From: Proteus terrae
Lineage (GTDB): Bacteria > Pseudomonadota > Gammaproteobacteria > Enterobacterales > Enterobacteriaceae
Assembly: GCF_003144325.1 (NCBI RefSeq)
Contig: NZ_PENS01000009.1
Coordinates: 124,001-188,000 of the forward strand
Direction of reading: 5' to 3'
Length of the DNA stretch: 64,000 bases
Shown here: one piece after another, positions 38,791 to 48,510 of the stretch
Layout: the number at the start of each line of letters is the position of its first letter
Numbering within the stretch: position 1 is the first letter of the stretch
Notes under the pieces: generated by a model
What the model saw: only the letters and a program-made list of their open reading frames with translations
Databases searched by the model: none
Told to the model about the DNA's origin: nothing
Translations under genes and position numbers: made by a program

Positions 38791-40752
38791 ATGAATTTAA
38801 ACCCATTAAAAATCGCCATGAGTCCGTCATCATTACCCGCTACACAGCCATTACATTGTATCGATTATCAAGAATTACAAGATGGTATGTTAGACATGAT
38901 TAATCGTAACAGTAATGTATTGCCTACAATTGTAGATAAATTTAATGAACAAGATCCACTCAATGCCCCCATTATTGTCGGGCAAACAGTTATTGGACAT
39001 ATTATTGGCTTAGTACCTATTGTTGGTGGTGTATTATCCAAAGTCACTGCAGCGCTCTTTAATATGATGAATAAAAATATGAAAGATAGATCACTCGCTG
39101 AGCAGATTATTGAACATGTCTCTCATATTATTGATGCAAAAATTACTGACAATAATGTCAAAATTATCAAGTTAACTACGGAAGGAATTTCTGATGTTTA
39201 CCAACTATTTTCTGATACTCTCTCCCGTTATCTTGATCATAACGCGAATTATTCTGAGCAACAAAAAAAAGACTTACAAGAACAAGTACTAAACCGTTTC
39301 GATGATGTTATTACGACGGTTGTTTCTCAACAACCGCTGGTTTTAAATTTAGCACAATCAGCAGGACTCCCTTTTTACTGTCACTGTTGCGCACTTTTTG
39401 TTGCAGCACACTGCGATATTCTAACCAATAAAGATAGCCTAGGATTAAGTGATAATTACTTTAAAAGTAATCTAAGAACATTAAGAGAAAGTATAGATAA
39501 GTTTAATCGTGAAATTCATACTGCAATTTATCAGCAAACCTCTGGGATATTTAAAGATGATTACAATAAAAGTAATACTTTTTTATCTGGTATCTATACC
39601 TCCGGCCTCTCTTTTTATCAGGCTTGGGTAAAACGCAGTTTTGCCATTGAGTTAAATACTCCATTTTCTCGCTGGAATAGCTTAGAGTTATATGGAAACG
39701 ACTATAGTCATGATCCCAAAATCAGTTATTACAACGCTTATTTTGATATAGGAAAAGACATATTATACCGAACATCAATGTTGCAAAGTATCGAAACGTA
39801 TTCCCATATTGATGCCATTATTCGCATTAAACACAACTATTTCAGCGTTGAAAAAGTAGCTGATAGTTTTCAATATGAAGGCTGTTATGGTGTGACGGGT
39901 GATAATCAAGATGTCGTAAAAACAAAAACATTCTTCACACCTGATAGTAATAAAGCCTATTTATCGCCCTCTCAAATTTTACCTTCTGTTCGCTATATTT
40001 CTGATACACCTTGGGGCGCTTTACATTATATGGTGCTTGATGATGTAAATAATAATAGCTTTACTCTTGGACAAGGTAACAGAGAGAACAAATCCTATCT
40101 CAATATTCCAGGTTACTGTTTTAATGGTGTAAACCTTTATTTAAGCCGACATAATGGTAAACAATGCCATGATGATTCTGGTGCTTGGCTAACAGAGTCA
40201 GCACCAATATTTCGTTTTTATGATGGCTATGCATCTCTTTTATTAGAAATTGAAAACCATTTACCTGTACCGCAAAAAAGCTATGAGTTAGATTTAAATC
40301 ATGGGTTTGATACAAAGTTAAGTAACGCCCAATCTGGTTATAGCGATATGCTGGTAGGTAAAAACTGTATTTTATTAAATCAAGATGCTTATTTCTGCTT
40401 ACCTTCAGAAGAACCCATAGGTAAAGCCAACTCCGCCCAGAAGATAAAAATATTATTACAGTGTGCAGCTGAAAGCGAACAACAATTATCAGTATTTATA
40501 AGAACGGGTAACGCGATTAATGGTTCATTGATTGCCTCAAACGAGTTTTCTCTTATGCTTAACCAAGACAATATTATTTATAATATAAAACCGTTACTTA
40601 ATCACCCTATCACAAATAATAAAGCCTATTTTCGTACCTATCAGCTTGAATTAGATTGTTCATTTACTCATGAGAATGAATCAAATCTTTATTTCTATTT
40701 ACACTTTTCTAAACCGAATACGGTATTAGCAGATATTACTGTTATGTTCTAA
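38791..40752 (+). CDS. three-domain Cry-like delta-endotoxin homologue
   Basis: 653 residues, no signal peptide. The N-terminal ~290 residues read like the pore-forming helical domain of B. thuringiensis Cry toxins: a hydrophobic VIGHIIGLVPIVGGVLSKV (67-85) where Cry1A has LLSEFVPGAGFVLGL; GISDVYQLFSDTLSRY (132-147) against GLSNLYQIYAESF; LQEQVLNRFDDV against LREEMRIQFNDM; and LVLNLAQSAGLPFYCHCCALFVAAH (183-207) where the conserved central helix (PLLSVYVQAANLHL) lies. Residues ~295-480 are beta-rich, as a beta-prism would be, and ~490-653 resemble the C-terminal jelly-roll. Ten or so cysteines are unusual for Cry proteins. The domain I call is firm by eye; domains II and III are inferred from length and strand pattern. 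Confidence 0.78.
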   Translation: MNLNPLKIAMSPSSLPATQPLHCIDYQELQDGMLDMINRNSNVLPTIVDKFNEQDPLNAPIIVGQTVIGHIIGLVPIVGGVLSKVTAALFNMMNKNMKDRSLAEQIIEHVSHIIDAKITDNNVKIIKLTTEGISDVYQLFSDTLSRYLDHNANYSEQQKKDLQEQVLNRFDDVITTVVSQQPLVLNLAQSAGLPFYCHCCALFVAAHCDILTNKDSLGLSDNYFKSNLRTLRESIDKFNREIHTAIYQQTSGIFKDDYNKSNTFLSGIYTSGLSFYQAWVKRSFAIELNTPFSRWNSLELYGNDYSHDPKISYYNAYFDIGKDILYRTSMLQSIETYSHIDAIIRIKHNYFSVEKVADSFQYEGCYGVTGDNQDVVKTKTFFTPDSNKAYLSPSQILPSVRYISDTPWGALHYMVLDDVNNNSFTLGQGNRENKSYLNIPGYCFNGVNLYLSRHNGKQCHDDSGAWLTESAPIFRFYDGYASLLLEIENHLPVPQKSYELDLNHGFDTKLSNAQSGYSDMLVGKNCILLNQDAYFCLPSEEPIGKANSAQKIKILLQCAAESEQQLSVFIRTGNAINGSLIASNEFSLMLNQDNIIYNIKPLLNHPITNNKAYFRTYQLELDCSFTHENESNLYFYLHFSKPNTVLADITVMF

Positions 40753-40765
40753 TAATTGTTCCTAA

Positions 40766-40800
40766 AAAACACCTAAGTACGATGTAAACTTAGGTGTTTT
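40766..40800. terminator. bidirectional terminator
   Basis: AAAACACCTAAGT / ACTTAGGTGTTTT, perfect 13-bp stem with a 9-base loop, between the convergent Cry-like and TonB genes. Confidence 0.93.
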
Positions 40801-40809
40801 AGACAAACC

Positions 40810-41610
40810 TCAATTTAATTCGAAATCTAATGAAACAATCAAAGGGTTCAATAAGTTTTCGGGTTTAGGACCTATGGGTTTTACGCGTTTAACCGCAGCA
40901 ATAGCCGCATTATCAAGAGAAGAAATACCAGAAGTACTTTCTATCTCAACCCTTGAAATCGCACCTTCAGATGTGAGTGAAAAAGTCACCACCACCTGAC
41001 CTTCATGTTGCATACGACGTGCTTGTGATGGGTAACGTTTATGACGCTCTATTTCTCGACGCAGTGAGCTAAGGTAGTGATTATCAGATTCGCCTTGCCC
41101 TATCCCTTTCTCGCTTAATGCATGACTTCTTCCTGCTAACGAGCTTGCCGTATATTGCGTTAAACTTTCTGCCGATGCATCTGATGTCGTTTGCGCTATT
41201 TGGCTTTCTAAATCACGTTGTTCTGTCGGCTCTACTTTTTCTTGCACCACCTGTTTTTTTACGGGTGTAATTTGTTTTGGTTTTAGAGGTATGGGTTTTT
41301 CTTTTATTTTTTCAGGAGGCTTTTTTTGTACTTCAACAAATTCGCCTTGTTGAGCGCTCGGTAAAATAATAGCCGTATCCTGAGATCCAATTTCTTCAAT
41401 AGGCTCGGGTACCACTGTAGATTGTTGAGGCGGTGAAAATACCACTTGGTAAACGGATAATGTATTTTCTTGTCGCTGATGAATATGGTGTGCACTTTCT
41501 GTCATAGAAAGTGAACGCAACACCCAACTTAATATAGCGATATAAACTAACGATATGCCAATCAGCCAATAATAAATATTAAACGGATGCCTGACAGAAA
41601 GTGCCAACAT
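40810..41610 (-). CDS. TonB-family energy transducer dedicated to the haem locus
   Basis: 266 residues: an N-terminal transmembrane anchor (YYWLIGISLVYIAILSWVL), a Pro/Lys/Glu-rich periplasmic spacer (~95-135, KPPEKIKEKPIPLKPK) and a C-terminal TonB domain (YPSQARRMQHEGQVVVTFSLTSEGAISRVEIESTSG). It passes proton-motive energy from ExbB/ExbD to outer-membrane receptors. It follows the receptor gene by 27 bp, so it is probably specific to that receptor. ExbBD genes are not in the window. Confidence 0.9.
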   Translation of the reverse strand: MLALSVRHPFNIYYWLIGISLVYIAILSWVLRSLSMTESAHHIHQRQENTLSVYQVVFSPPQQSTVVPEPIEEIGSQDTAIILPSAQQGEFVEVQKKPPEKIKEKPIPLKPKQITPVKKQVVQEKVEPTEQRDLESQIAQTTSDASAESLTQYTASSLAGRSHALSEKGIGQGESDNHYLSSLRREIERHKRYPSQARRMQHEGQVVVTFSLTSEGAISRVEIESTSGISSLDNAAIAAVKRVKPIGPKPENLLNPLIVSLDFELN

Positions 41611-41637
41611 AAATAAAAGCTCCTTACTCTCTTTTAA

Positions 41638-44600
41638 TTAAAATTGTGCAGTCACACCTAATCGGAATGTTCTTCCCGGCGCAGGCATACCTGATCGCGT
41701 TAAAGGATCAATGTAGTATTCGTTTAATAAATTACTGCCCGTTATTTCAAAAGATAAATTAGAGCTATATTGATAGTTAATGTAAGCATCAACGGTAAAG
41801 ACTTTTGCCCAACGCATTGGGTTGTTATTTCTGCCATACATTTCTCGTGGTAATTTTTCTTTTAGCCATTTTTCATCTTTATTTTCCACTTCTGATGAAT
41901 AAAGCCAGCGACTACCAATTTCTAATTTATTATCTAACCAACGAGTACCTAAATGTAAATTAACCGAATATTTAGGTTGAAGAGAGGTACGTAAAAAACC
42001 ACCAGGATAACCGCCCGTCATACACTCTTTAATACCCAAGAAACCAAATGGATCGTAGTTACTAAAAGCATTTTTATCACATACTTTATTTTTATGACTA
42101 TAAACTAAAGCCGTATCCATAAAAATAAAGCCATTATCAAAGCGAGCTTGAACCTCTAACCCCTCTAATATTTGCTTTTCAAATTGCCTAATTTGCCAAT
42201 TCGCATCTCTATCAAACACATTTTCAATATTGGTACGAAAATAATTAATTTTAATATCGGCATGGCGATCCACATTAAGCCAATCAGTCAAATCAAACAC
42301 AACACCTAACTCAGCACTTTTCGCACGCTCGGGTTTTAATTTAAAACCGTAATAACGCGCTTTTGACCCAGAAAAACCACTGGTGTCTTCAAATAAACTA
42401 GGTAACCTTAGTTGCTCGGTATAACGTCCATAAAAACGCAATATATCGTTGGCATATATCGTCGCAGACACTAAGGGTGAAAATGCGCCATGATGATAGC
42501 TGGCCTCTGGTGCAAAACTATCTTTATCATCATCAAGATAAATAGGTATTGGATTAGAAACGCCCATTTCATATTTATTAACTAATTCACCTGTAATTGG
42601 ATCAGGTACTTTTTCATTAATATTAATATAACCGTTTAACAAAATATTATTGCTTTTTAATAACTCTCCATATTCATCAAAACCCCAATATAATAACTCT
42701 GTTTTCATTGGTCTCATAGTAGTAGAGTTGAAAACAACATTTCCATTCTCATCACGGAGATATGTTCTATTTTCAAAATGCATTTGTTTTGAGATTTTTA
42801 TTTTACGATTAATTTCTTTTTTTATATTATCAGGTAGTTTTTCATACTCTGGATGAGTTAATTTATACGCTTGTACTATCCTTCTTTTTTCTCTAAGTTC
42901 AGGATCTCTTATTACTCTTTTATATTTTTCTGGTAACTGTTGTTCCGTAATTCCACATAGAGTGCCAACTAAATAACACTCTTCCTGTGTCAATGTTCTT
43001 TTATAACTTACTATATATCCTCTAATAGAGGGAGTTTTCTCATAACCTTTTACGTTATTCCTTCGCTTATTATTTAAAAAAGTATCTGTTAAATGATAAT
43101 AATGGTATTTCCCACCCGCAGTAATGGCTAACCAAGAAAGTGGCTTCCAATCTGTGGAAAGGGCTAAATTAATTTCATGACGCTGCCCTGCTCGCCCTGA
43201 GGTAACAAAATCAAGTCCTGTAGGTACTTCCAATTCATCACTGTCTAATTTTTCAAATTGATAATTACTAGAAAATGAAATAGAAAATTGAGGTGATAAT
43301 TTAAATATCGAAGATAAATCCACGCCATAGCGGTTATTCTCTTGATAAAGAGATGCTGTATCAATAAAACGGGTATCTACTTTTGCATCCCATTTAGATA
43401 AATACCGTTCTTCATAATCAACCTCCTTTGAGACTCTGGGTTCACCACCACGAGTATTCGTATGCCCAGAAGTTAAATTACCCCATAAACGTAACAGTAC
43501 ATCCGCTTGCTTATCTTCTGGTTTCCACTGATAAGTTAATATTCCCGCCTGTTGATTAATCGTTGCTAATGGCCATTGAGTCACGACATTTTTTTCGTAA
43601 CGAGCCCACTCTAATCTCAGAGGCATAATATCGCCAAACAGTAAGTCTGTGTATCGATAGTTAATTGAAAAACGATGTGTTGATTCAGGGAATAATGTTC
43701 CTTTTACTAAAAAGGAACGATTACGACTGGAGGTATTAGGGACTTCATTTCCAGGACGATAAATATGAGCAATAAAAGGAACATAAGGCGTTAGCCTTAA
43801 TTTATAATCAATAGAATGGATTGCCTTCATATCATCCGTTTCTAGATAAGCTTTTGTATTTCTTTTTCCTGCTAAATAATTTCCTTTTTCTCGTAATGCA
43901 TAAGCAAATAATAAATTAAATTTTTCTTCTTCAAAACCAACCCCAAGTCGAAATGAGTGGTCATGAAAATTCCAATCTTTATTTTTTTGAGGTGTTATTT
44001 CTAAAGCAGGATCAACGACCCTTGAACCATGATGATAGAAATAAGGATAATTGCGATAATCTCCGAGCATATCTAAATAGACTTCTTTATATCGTGTGGA
44101 GTTATTACTAATATCTCCTTTAAAATTAATCCCAAAAGAATCACCTATAGGTACAATATCTCGAATATCTAAGGTTTTTATCGCAATACCGCCACCAATA
44201 CCTGTTTTCATATCAGGTGTTAATGAGGGACCTTTTTCAATATAGATACTGCTAATCAGATTAGAATCAATATAGTTACGATTAGATGCACCACTATAAC
44301 CTCGATAAACGGTAATTGCCTGCTCTGTCCCATCGACAGTCACAGGTATTCGGCCTTGCCCTTGAATACCTCGAATATTAGGATCAAGCGCCCCCCCATT
44401 ACGCGCCTCACCACTATAAACACCAATGGCGCTTTTTAGTAAATCAGCGGGAGAAACACCTTGATAACGCTCTAATAGCTCTTTTCCTAAATAAACATTA
44501 GAAACATCTTTTTCATATACTTGTGAATAACCTTGTTTATCTTTTTCTTTATTATCAGAAATTTGAATATGACCAAGATCGGTTTTATCTTCTTTGGCTT

Positions 44601-44682
44601 GCAGATAAAAGCAAGGTGAAAATAGCGATAGAGAAACGAAGATTGAAACAATTTTTCGCTTTTTAAAAAGCATTACATGCAT
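41638..44682 (-). CDS. TonB-dependent outer-membrane receptor, probably for haem/hemophilin
   Basis: 1014 residues: signal peptide (IVSIFVSLSLFSPCFYLQA), plug domain (ELLERYQGVSPADLLKSAIGVYSGEARNGG..., NIRGIQGQGRIPVTVDGTEQ, about 65-175), and a 22-strand-type barrel ending in Phe (FRLGVTAQF). Long extracellular insert at ~555-700, Lys/Glu-rich, may bind the secreted ligand carrier. The order hemophilin-Slam-receptor-TonB matches hemophilin loci of Acinetobacter and Xenorhabdus, which is the basis for the haem assignment. Confidence 0.87.
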   Translation of the reverse strand: MHVMLFKKRKIVSIFVSLSLFSPCFYLQAKEDKTDLGHIQISDNKEKDKQGYSQVYEKDVSNVYLGKELLERYQGVSPADLLKSAIGVYSGEARNGGALDPNIRGIQGQGRIPVTVDGTEQAITVYRGYSGASNRNYIDSNLISSIYIEKGPSLTPDMKTGIGGGIAIKTLDIRDIVPIGDSFGINFKGDISNNSTRYKEVYLDMLGDYRNYPYFYHHGSRVVDPALEITPQKNKDWNFHDHSFRLGVGFEEEKFNLLFAYALREKGNYLAGKRNTKAYLETDDMKAIHSIDYKLRLTPYVPFIAHIYRPGNEVPNTSSRNRSFLVKGTLFPESTHRFSINYRYTDLLFGDIMPLRLEWARYEKNVVTQWPLATINQQAGILTYQWKPEDKQADVLLRLWGNLTSGHTNTRGGEPRVSKEVDYEERYLSKWDAKVDTRFIDTASLYQENNRYGVDLSSIFKLSPQFSISFSSNYQFEKLDSDELEVPTGLDFVTSGRAGQRHEINLALSTDWKPLSWLAITAGGKYHYYHLTDTFLNNKRRNNVKGYEKTPSIRGYIVSYKRTLTQEECYLVGTLCGITEQQLPEKYKRVIRDPELREKRRIVQAYKLTHPEYEKLPDNIKKEINRKIKISKQMHFENRTYLRDENGNVVFNSTTMRPMKTELLYWGFDEYGELLKSNNILLNGYININEKVPDPITGELVNKYEMGVSNPIPIYLDDDKDSFAPEASYHHGAFSPLVSATIYANDILRFYGRYTEQLRLPSLFEDTSGFSGSKARYYGFKLKPERAKSAELGVVFDLTDWLNVDRHADIKINYFRTNIENVFDRDANWQIRQFEKQILEGLEVQARFDNGFIFMDTALVYSHKNKVCDKNAFSNYDPFGFLGIKECMTGGYPGGFLRTSLQPKYSVNLHLGTRWLDNKLEIGSRWLYSSEVENKDEKWLKEKLPREMYGRNNNPMRWAKVFTVDAYINYQYSSNLSFEITGSNLLNEYYIDPLTRSGMPAPGRTFRLGVTAQF

Positions 44683-44723
44683 TGTTTTACCTATTCAATT
44701 AATAAAGGAAGTCACTTATTTAA

Positions 44724-46085
44724 TTAAAATTGTTTTTCTAATTTAAATAACACTTCATGTTGCTGATATTGATATAACCAATCCACATTGCTTAATCTTC
44801 GGGTATAACGTAACTCTATTGTGGGATAAAACCCTAAAATAAAAGGTGATTTATTTTTAATACTGGTTGTAAAAGAAATACTATTATCTTTTCTTCTCTT
44901 TTTTAATAAAGGATTATAGTTATTAAAGCATTTAAATTGATACTGTAAAAAAAGAGAAATATGCCAATTAGCTGACAATGGATAATAAATGCCAGTTTTT
45001 ATACCATACAGCTGATAATTTAATAAAGTGTTTTTTTTACGATCTAACTGATAATTTAATTGATTAACTAAGTGTATTCCATTATTAAAATAATAGTTAT
45101 GGTAAGCACTATAACTTACTCTCTTATCATTTAAATTATTTAACGATTTTTGATATTTCTTTATTTTATAATCCAAGCTTAAATTAATAGTTTGCTTTTT
45201 ATTAATAAAATAAGAAAGCTGTGTTTCATTCCCCCATGCTTGATATTCATATTGTTCCCGTGATGATTTTATTTCGTAATAAGGTGTTATTGACCACTGA
45301 TATTGAGGTTTTTGATAGCGATAACCCAGTTGTGTATATAATGCAAAAAAATTGGCGTTACGATGAGAGTGATAATCTATATATCGAGCATAAGTATAAG
45401 AAGAAAAAGCATGGTGAGAATAAATAATAAAAGGTTGATAAAAAGAAAAATAATGGGTAATTCCTGTAGATGCAATAGGTTTTGCACCTCTTAGCGTCGT
45501 TTTCCCTTGAGTGGATTGAGAGACAATTTTTTCAGATAAGTAAGGTGCATGATTAATATTATCGTCATAAAAAAAGCCAAGTTGATAGAAACGTTGGCCT
45601 TGAAAATAAGAGGCTAACTTAACCTTATAAAACTCAATAGACTGGATAATATCTTTAGATAAATCAACAATATTGCTCAGTTGATTAAGTTGTTGCTGTG
45701 CTTTTTTATATTCTCGTAAATGAAAATAAAGTTGAATTAGCCCGGTTTGGGCTGGGATAAAATCGGCTTTTTGCTTAAGTTGTTGCCGATAATAAAATTC
45801 AGCGTTTAAAAAATCACCTCTGTTTTGTGCCAATAACGCCTTTGCATAATTAACAAGTAATACTTCATGTTGAGATTGTTGTTGATAATAAAGCAATAAT
45901 CTTTCTGCTTTTTGCCACTGTTGTTGTTGCAAATAGTGATAAAGTTGCTGACCAATTTCAGCTGTATTCGTTGTTTCAAGATAATAAAATGGCTTGTCAC
46001 GGCTCTCTTTTGCACTCCCATTAAATGAAAATAAAATAAGCAATAAAGCCAATAATCCTCTTATTAAAGGTCGATAATAATTCAT
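44724..46085 (-). CDS. Slam-family outer-membrane translocator (type XI secretion)
   Basis: 453 residues: signal peptide (LIRGLLALLLILFSFNGSA), N-terminal TPR-like helices (~40-165, QQWQKAERLLLYYQQQSQHEVLLVNYAKALLAQNRGDF with the break shown as one helix pair) and a ~14-strand barrel from ~170 ending in Phe (LFKLEKQF). Slam proteins move surface lipoproteins or soluble hemophilins across the outer membrane. The neighbouring gene encodes a substrate with the matching C-terminal barrel. Spaced 41 bp before the receptor gene. Confidence 0.85.
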   Translation of the reverse strand: MNYYRPLIRGLLALLLILFSFNGSAKESRDKPFYYLETTNTAEIGQQLYHYLQQQQWQKAERLLLYYQQQSQHEVLLVNYAKALLAQNRGDFLNAEFYYRQQLKQKADFIPAQTGLIQLYFHLREYKKAQQQLNQLSNIVDLSKDIIQSIEFYKVKLASYFQGQRFYQLGFFYDDNINHAPYLSEKIVSQSTQGKTTLRGAKPIASTGITHYFSFYQPFIIYSHHAFSSYTYARYIDYHSHRNANFFALYTQLGYRYQKPQYQWSITPYYEIKSSREQYEYQAWGNETQLSYFINKKQTINLSLDYKIKKYQKSLNNLNDKRVSYSAYHNYYFNNGIHLVNQLNYQLDRKKNTLLNYQLYGIKTGIYYPLSANWHISLFLQYQFKCFNNYNPLLKKRRKDNSISFTTSIKNKSPFILGFYPTIELRYTRRLSNVDWLYQYQQHEVLFKLEKQF

Positions 46086-46138
46086 GGTATATCCTTATAA
46101 AAACAAAAGAACAATTCCTTTAAATCGGCTTAATTTAG

Positions 46139-46177
46139 ATAAAAAAAAACAGATAACCCTATACCAGATTATCTGTT
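46139..46177 (-). terminator. partial terminator between hemophilin and Slam genes
   Basis: On the minus strand AACAGATAA / TTATCTGTT, 12-base loop, then a run of T. Incomplete termination would yield more secreted hemophilin than translocator. Confidence 0.85.
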
Positions 46178-46296
46178 GCTAACATTTAGCGTAATGACCA
46201 CTAATACCACTTTTAAAGAATTAACCGATTGTTTTATCAAATAAAGCTATAATATTATTTTTGAAAAAATCAAGAAGCATTCATGCCTGCTGTCAT

Positions 46297-47058
46297 TTAT
46301 TCACTGTCACTGCTATTTTTCATACCACCAAAACCAATATCTTTTTTATGGTCTGAACTAAACACCACAATACCTGCTAATCCTTCAGCACTTTCACCAA
46401 AGAAAGCGCCTTCAACAACCCCTGATGTTGACCCTTCATTTGCATCTGCAGAAAACGTCACTTCATTATTTGCGGTATAAAGATTTCCTCCTGCTAAATC
46501 AACCGTACGTTGACTATTAGTCAGCGAACCTTCGATTTTCTTCTGTGAAAAATCAACATCAAACGTACCTGAAAGTAAGTTACTGCCGCTATATTGACTA
46601 ATACCCGTTACCGTATAAGTAGCGCTATCTGTTGGTAATGTGGTTGTAACATCTTTACCGATATAATAGGTTTGGTGTGTCGCATCTGTCGTTGATGTTG
46701 TTTTTGCCCAGTCACCAAAATAGACATTAGCATCAGTAATTTTGGCAAAATGGAAAACACCCATATCACTATGTTGATGATTGGATTGGACTGTATAAAT
46801 CCCATTACTATCCGCTCCACCACTCATCCTTGCTGATGTTAACGAAGCAAAACCAATTTTTTTCCCGCCTCCTACTGTGCTAATACCAACACCCGGTTCT
46901 CCTCCAGCTGATTGATGAGGACCTCGATTAACTGCATCACTTGCTCCCACTTCCATCGTTGTTAAAGGGCCACTTTGATTAGAGTGAATTTCAGCATGTA
47001 CAGTATGAGAGCCCATTAATATAAATAATGCGCAGACTAATTTATTACGTTTATTCAT
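46297..47058 (-). CDS. hemophilin-like secreted haem-binding protein, Slam substrate
   Basis: 253 residues from ATG 47058 behind AAGGAAG. Signal peptide MNKRNKLVCALFILMGSHTVHA with no lipobox, so the product is soluble. An N-terminal Gly/His-rich ligand domain (~25-125) precedes an 8-strand barrel like that of TbpB, HpuA and hemophilins, ending in the signature GAFFGESAEGLAGIVVFSS and IGFGG. In hemophilins this barrel directs Slam-mediated export and the N-terminal domain binds haem. Several His residues (e.g. NHQHSDMGVFHF) could be ligands. Confidence 0.82.
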   Translation of the reverse strand: MNKRNKLVCALFILMGSHTVHAEIHSNQSGPLTTMEVGASDAVNRGPHQSAGGEPGVGISTVGGGKKIGFASLTSARMSGGADSNGIYTVQSNHQHSDMGVFHFAKITDANVYFGDWAKTTSTTDATHQTYYIGKDVTTTLPTDSATYTVTGISQYSGSNLLSGTFDVDFSQKKIEGSLTNSQRTVDLAGGNLYTANNEVTFSADANEGSTSGVVEGAFFGESAEGLAGIVVFSSDHKKDIGFGGMKNSSDSE

Positions 47059-47490
47059 AATAACTTCCTTATTATTCATTGAAGGGTGTGGCTACTTATT
47101 ATAAATAGAAATAACAAGTAGCCACTTACAGAAATATTGATATTTTATCTATCGTTCCAGCTTCACTTACGAATATAAAGTTTGCTGTGTTGTTCGTAGG
47201 TAATATTAAATAAATCTCTTTTATTGTAAATAACACATTTTAATTAGAGAGATTTTAATTAACCCTATTTATGTTATGAAAATTAAATTAATTAAATGAT
47301 TTACTTTGATTTTTTATTTAAACACATAAAAAACCAATAAATATTTCATGTTTATTTCTGTGAACAGTCTCGCAATTATTTATCTTTATTCATTTTAAGA
47401 CTAATTAATATTTATTAGGTATTTTAGCTTTATTATAAATTATATATTATAAATATAATCATTACTCAAATTAAAAATCTTTTTCATTCA
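47059..47490. other. AT-rich promoter region of the haem locus
   Basis: 432 bp, extremely AT-rich, no gene. It should carry the haem-locus promoter; I do not find a convincing Fur box. Confidence 0.5.
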
Positions 47491-48378
47491 CTATATTTTA
47501 TTTATTTCCTCAGAAATTATTTTTATAAAGATATCACGATCTTTATTCTGAATATTATTATTCCAAATAACACCTATTTCCCATTGTGTATACAAGCCAG
47601 ATAGTGGCAATAAAGTGACTTTTTGTTTGTCACAAATAAGTTCTGCATTTTTAGGCACCAATGCCATACCTAATCCTGCCGCAACTAATGCTAACTGCGT
47701 TTGAATATCTTGTGATTGTTGTAATACACGAGGTTTGATTTGATGATATTTCAGAAAATCATGGATTTGTTGATACAGTTTTTTTCCTTTTTCAGGAGAC
47801 AACTGAATAAGCCCAAGCGTATTAAAGTAGTAGAGTGGATCATCATCAGCCTCTAGCACCATAATAGTTTGCGTGGGGATTGCTAACATTAATCGCTCTT
47901 GCACTAATGAAATACTTTTTAGTGGCTCTGTAACTGGTAAACGTGAAAATGCCAGATCAAGCTCACCCAAAAGTAATTTGTCTTCCATTGTGTTAGAAGG
48001 CATATCATCAATGTGAACAGTAATATCAGGGTGAACACGATTAAATTTTGCCAATAATGGTGTAATAAAATTTAATGAGGACAGACCAAATCCTGCATAC
48101 AGCTCTACTTTTTGAGGTGCACTTAATTGGCGAGCTTGTTTTTCTAGAATACGGGCTTCTCTTAAGACTGACTGAGATTGACTCAGTAAATACTGTCCTT
48201 CAGGGGTTAATTTTGCGCCGTGACGCCCACGCTGAAAAAGAGTGACACCCAACTGAGATTCTAATGTTTTTATCTGTTTAGTGAGTGCGGGTTGGCTAAT
48301 AAAAAGCCTTGATGAAGCTTCACCAAAATGTTCTGTTTCAGCTAAAACAACAAATGCATTCAATAAACGGGTATCCAT
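47491..48378 (-). CDS. LysR-family transcriptional regulator
   Basis: 295 residues. N-terminal winged helix (LLNAFVVLAETEHFGEASSRLFISQPALTKQIKTLESQLGVTLFQR) and a periplasmic-binding-protein-like effector domain from ~90 (VELYAGFGLSSLNFITPLLAKF). It is 174 bp downstream of the nitrilase-family gene on the same strand, so it may regulate that gene, though divergent targets are more usual. Effector unknown. Confidence 0.9.
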   Translation of the reverse strand: MDTRLLNAFVVLAETEHFGEASSRLFISQPALTKQIKTLESQLGVTLFQRGRHGAKLTPEGQYLLSQSQSVLREARILEKQARQLSAPQKVELYAGFGLSSLNFITPLLAKFNRVHPDITVHIDDMPSNTMEDKLLLGELDLAFSRLPVTEPLKSISLVQERLMLAIPTQTIMVLEADDDPLYYFNTLGLIQLSPEKGKKLYQQIHDFLKYHQIKPRVLQQSQDIQTQLALVAAGLGMALVPKNAELICDKQKVTLLPLSGLYTQWEIGVIWNNNIQNKDRDIFIKIISEEINKI

Positions 48379-48510
48379 GATTAATTATTGATCCTATCTT
48401 ATTTTTCCTTTTATTATTCTAACATAGAATAAATAAATAAAATTAATAACCAACAGCAATACATTAATAAGTAAAACAAATAAATTAAATTGAGATTATT
48501 CTTTAACCAA

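Noticed and set aside
47059-47490. Fur box upstream of the hemophilin gene
   Set aside because: The DNA is so AT-rich that partial matches occur by chance; none was convincing.
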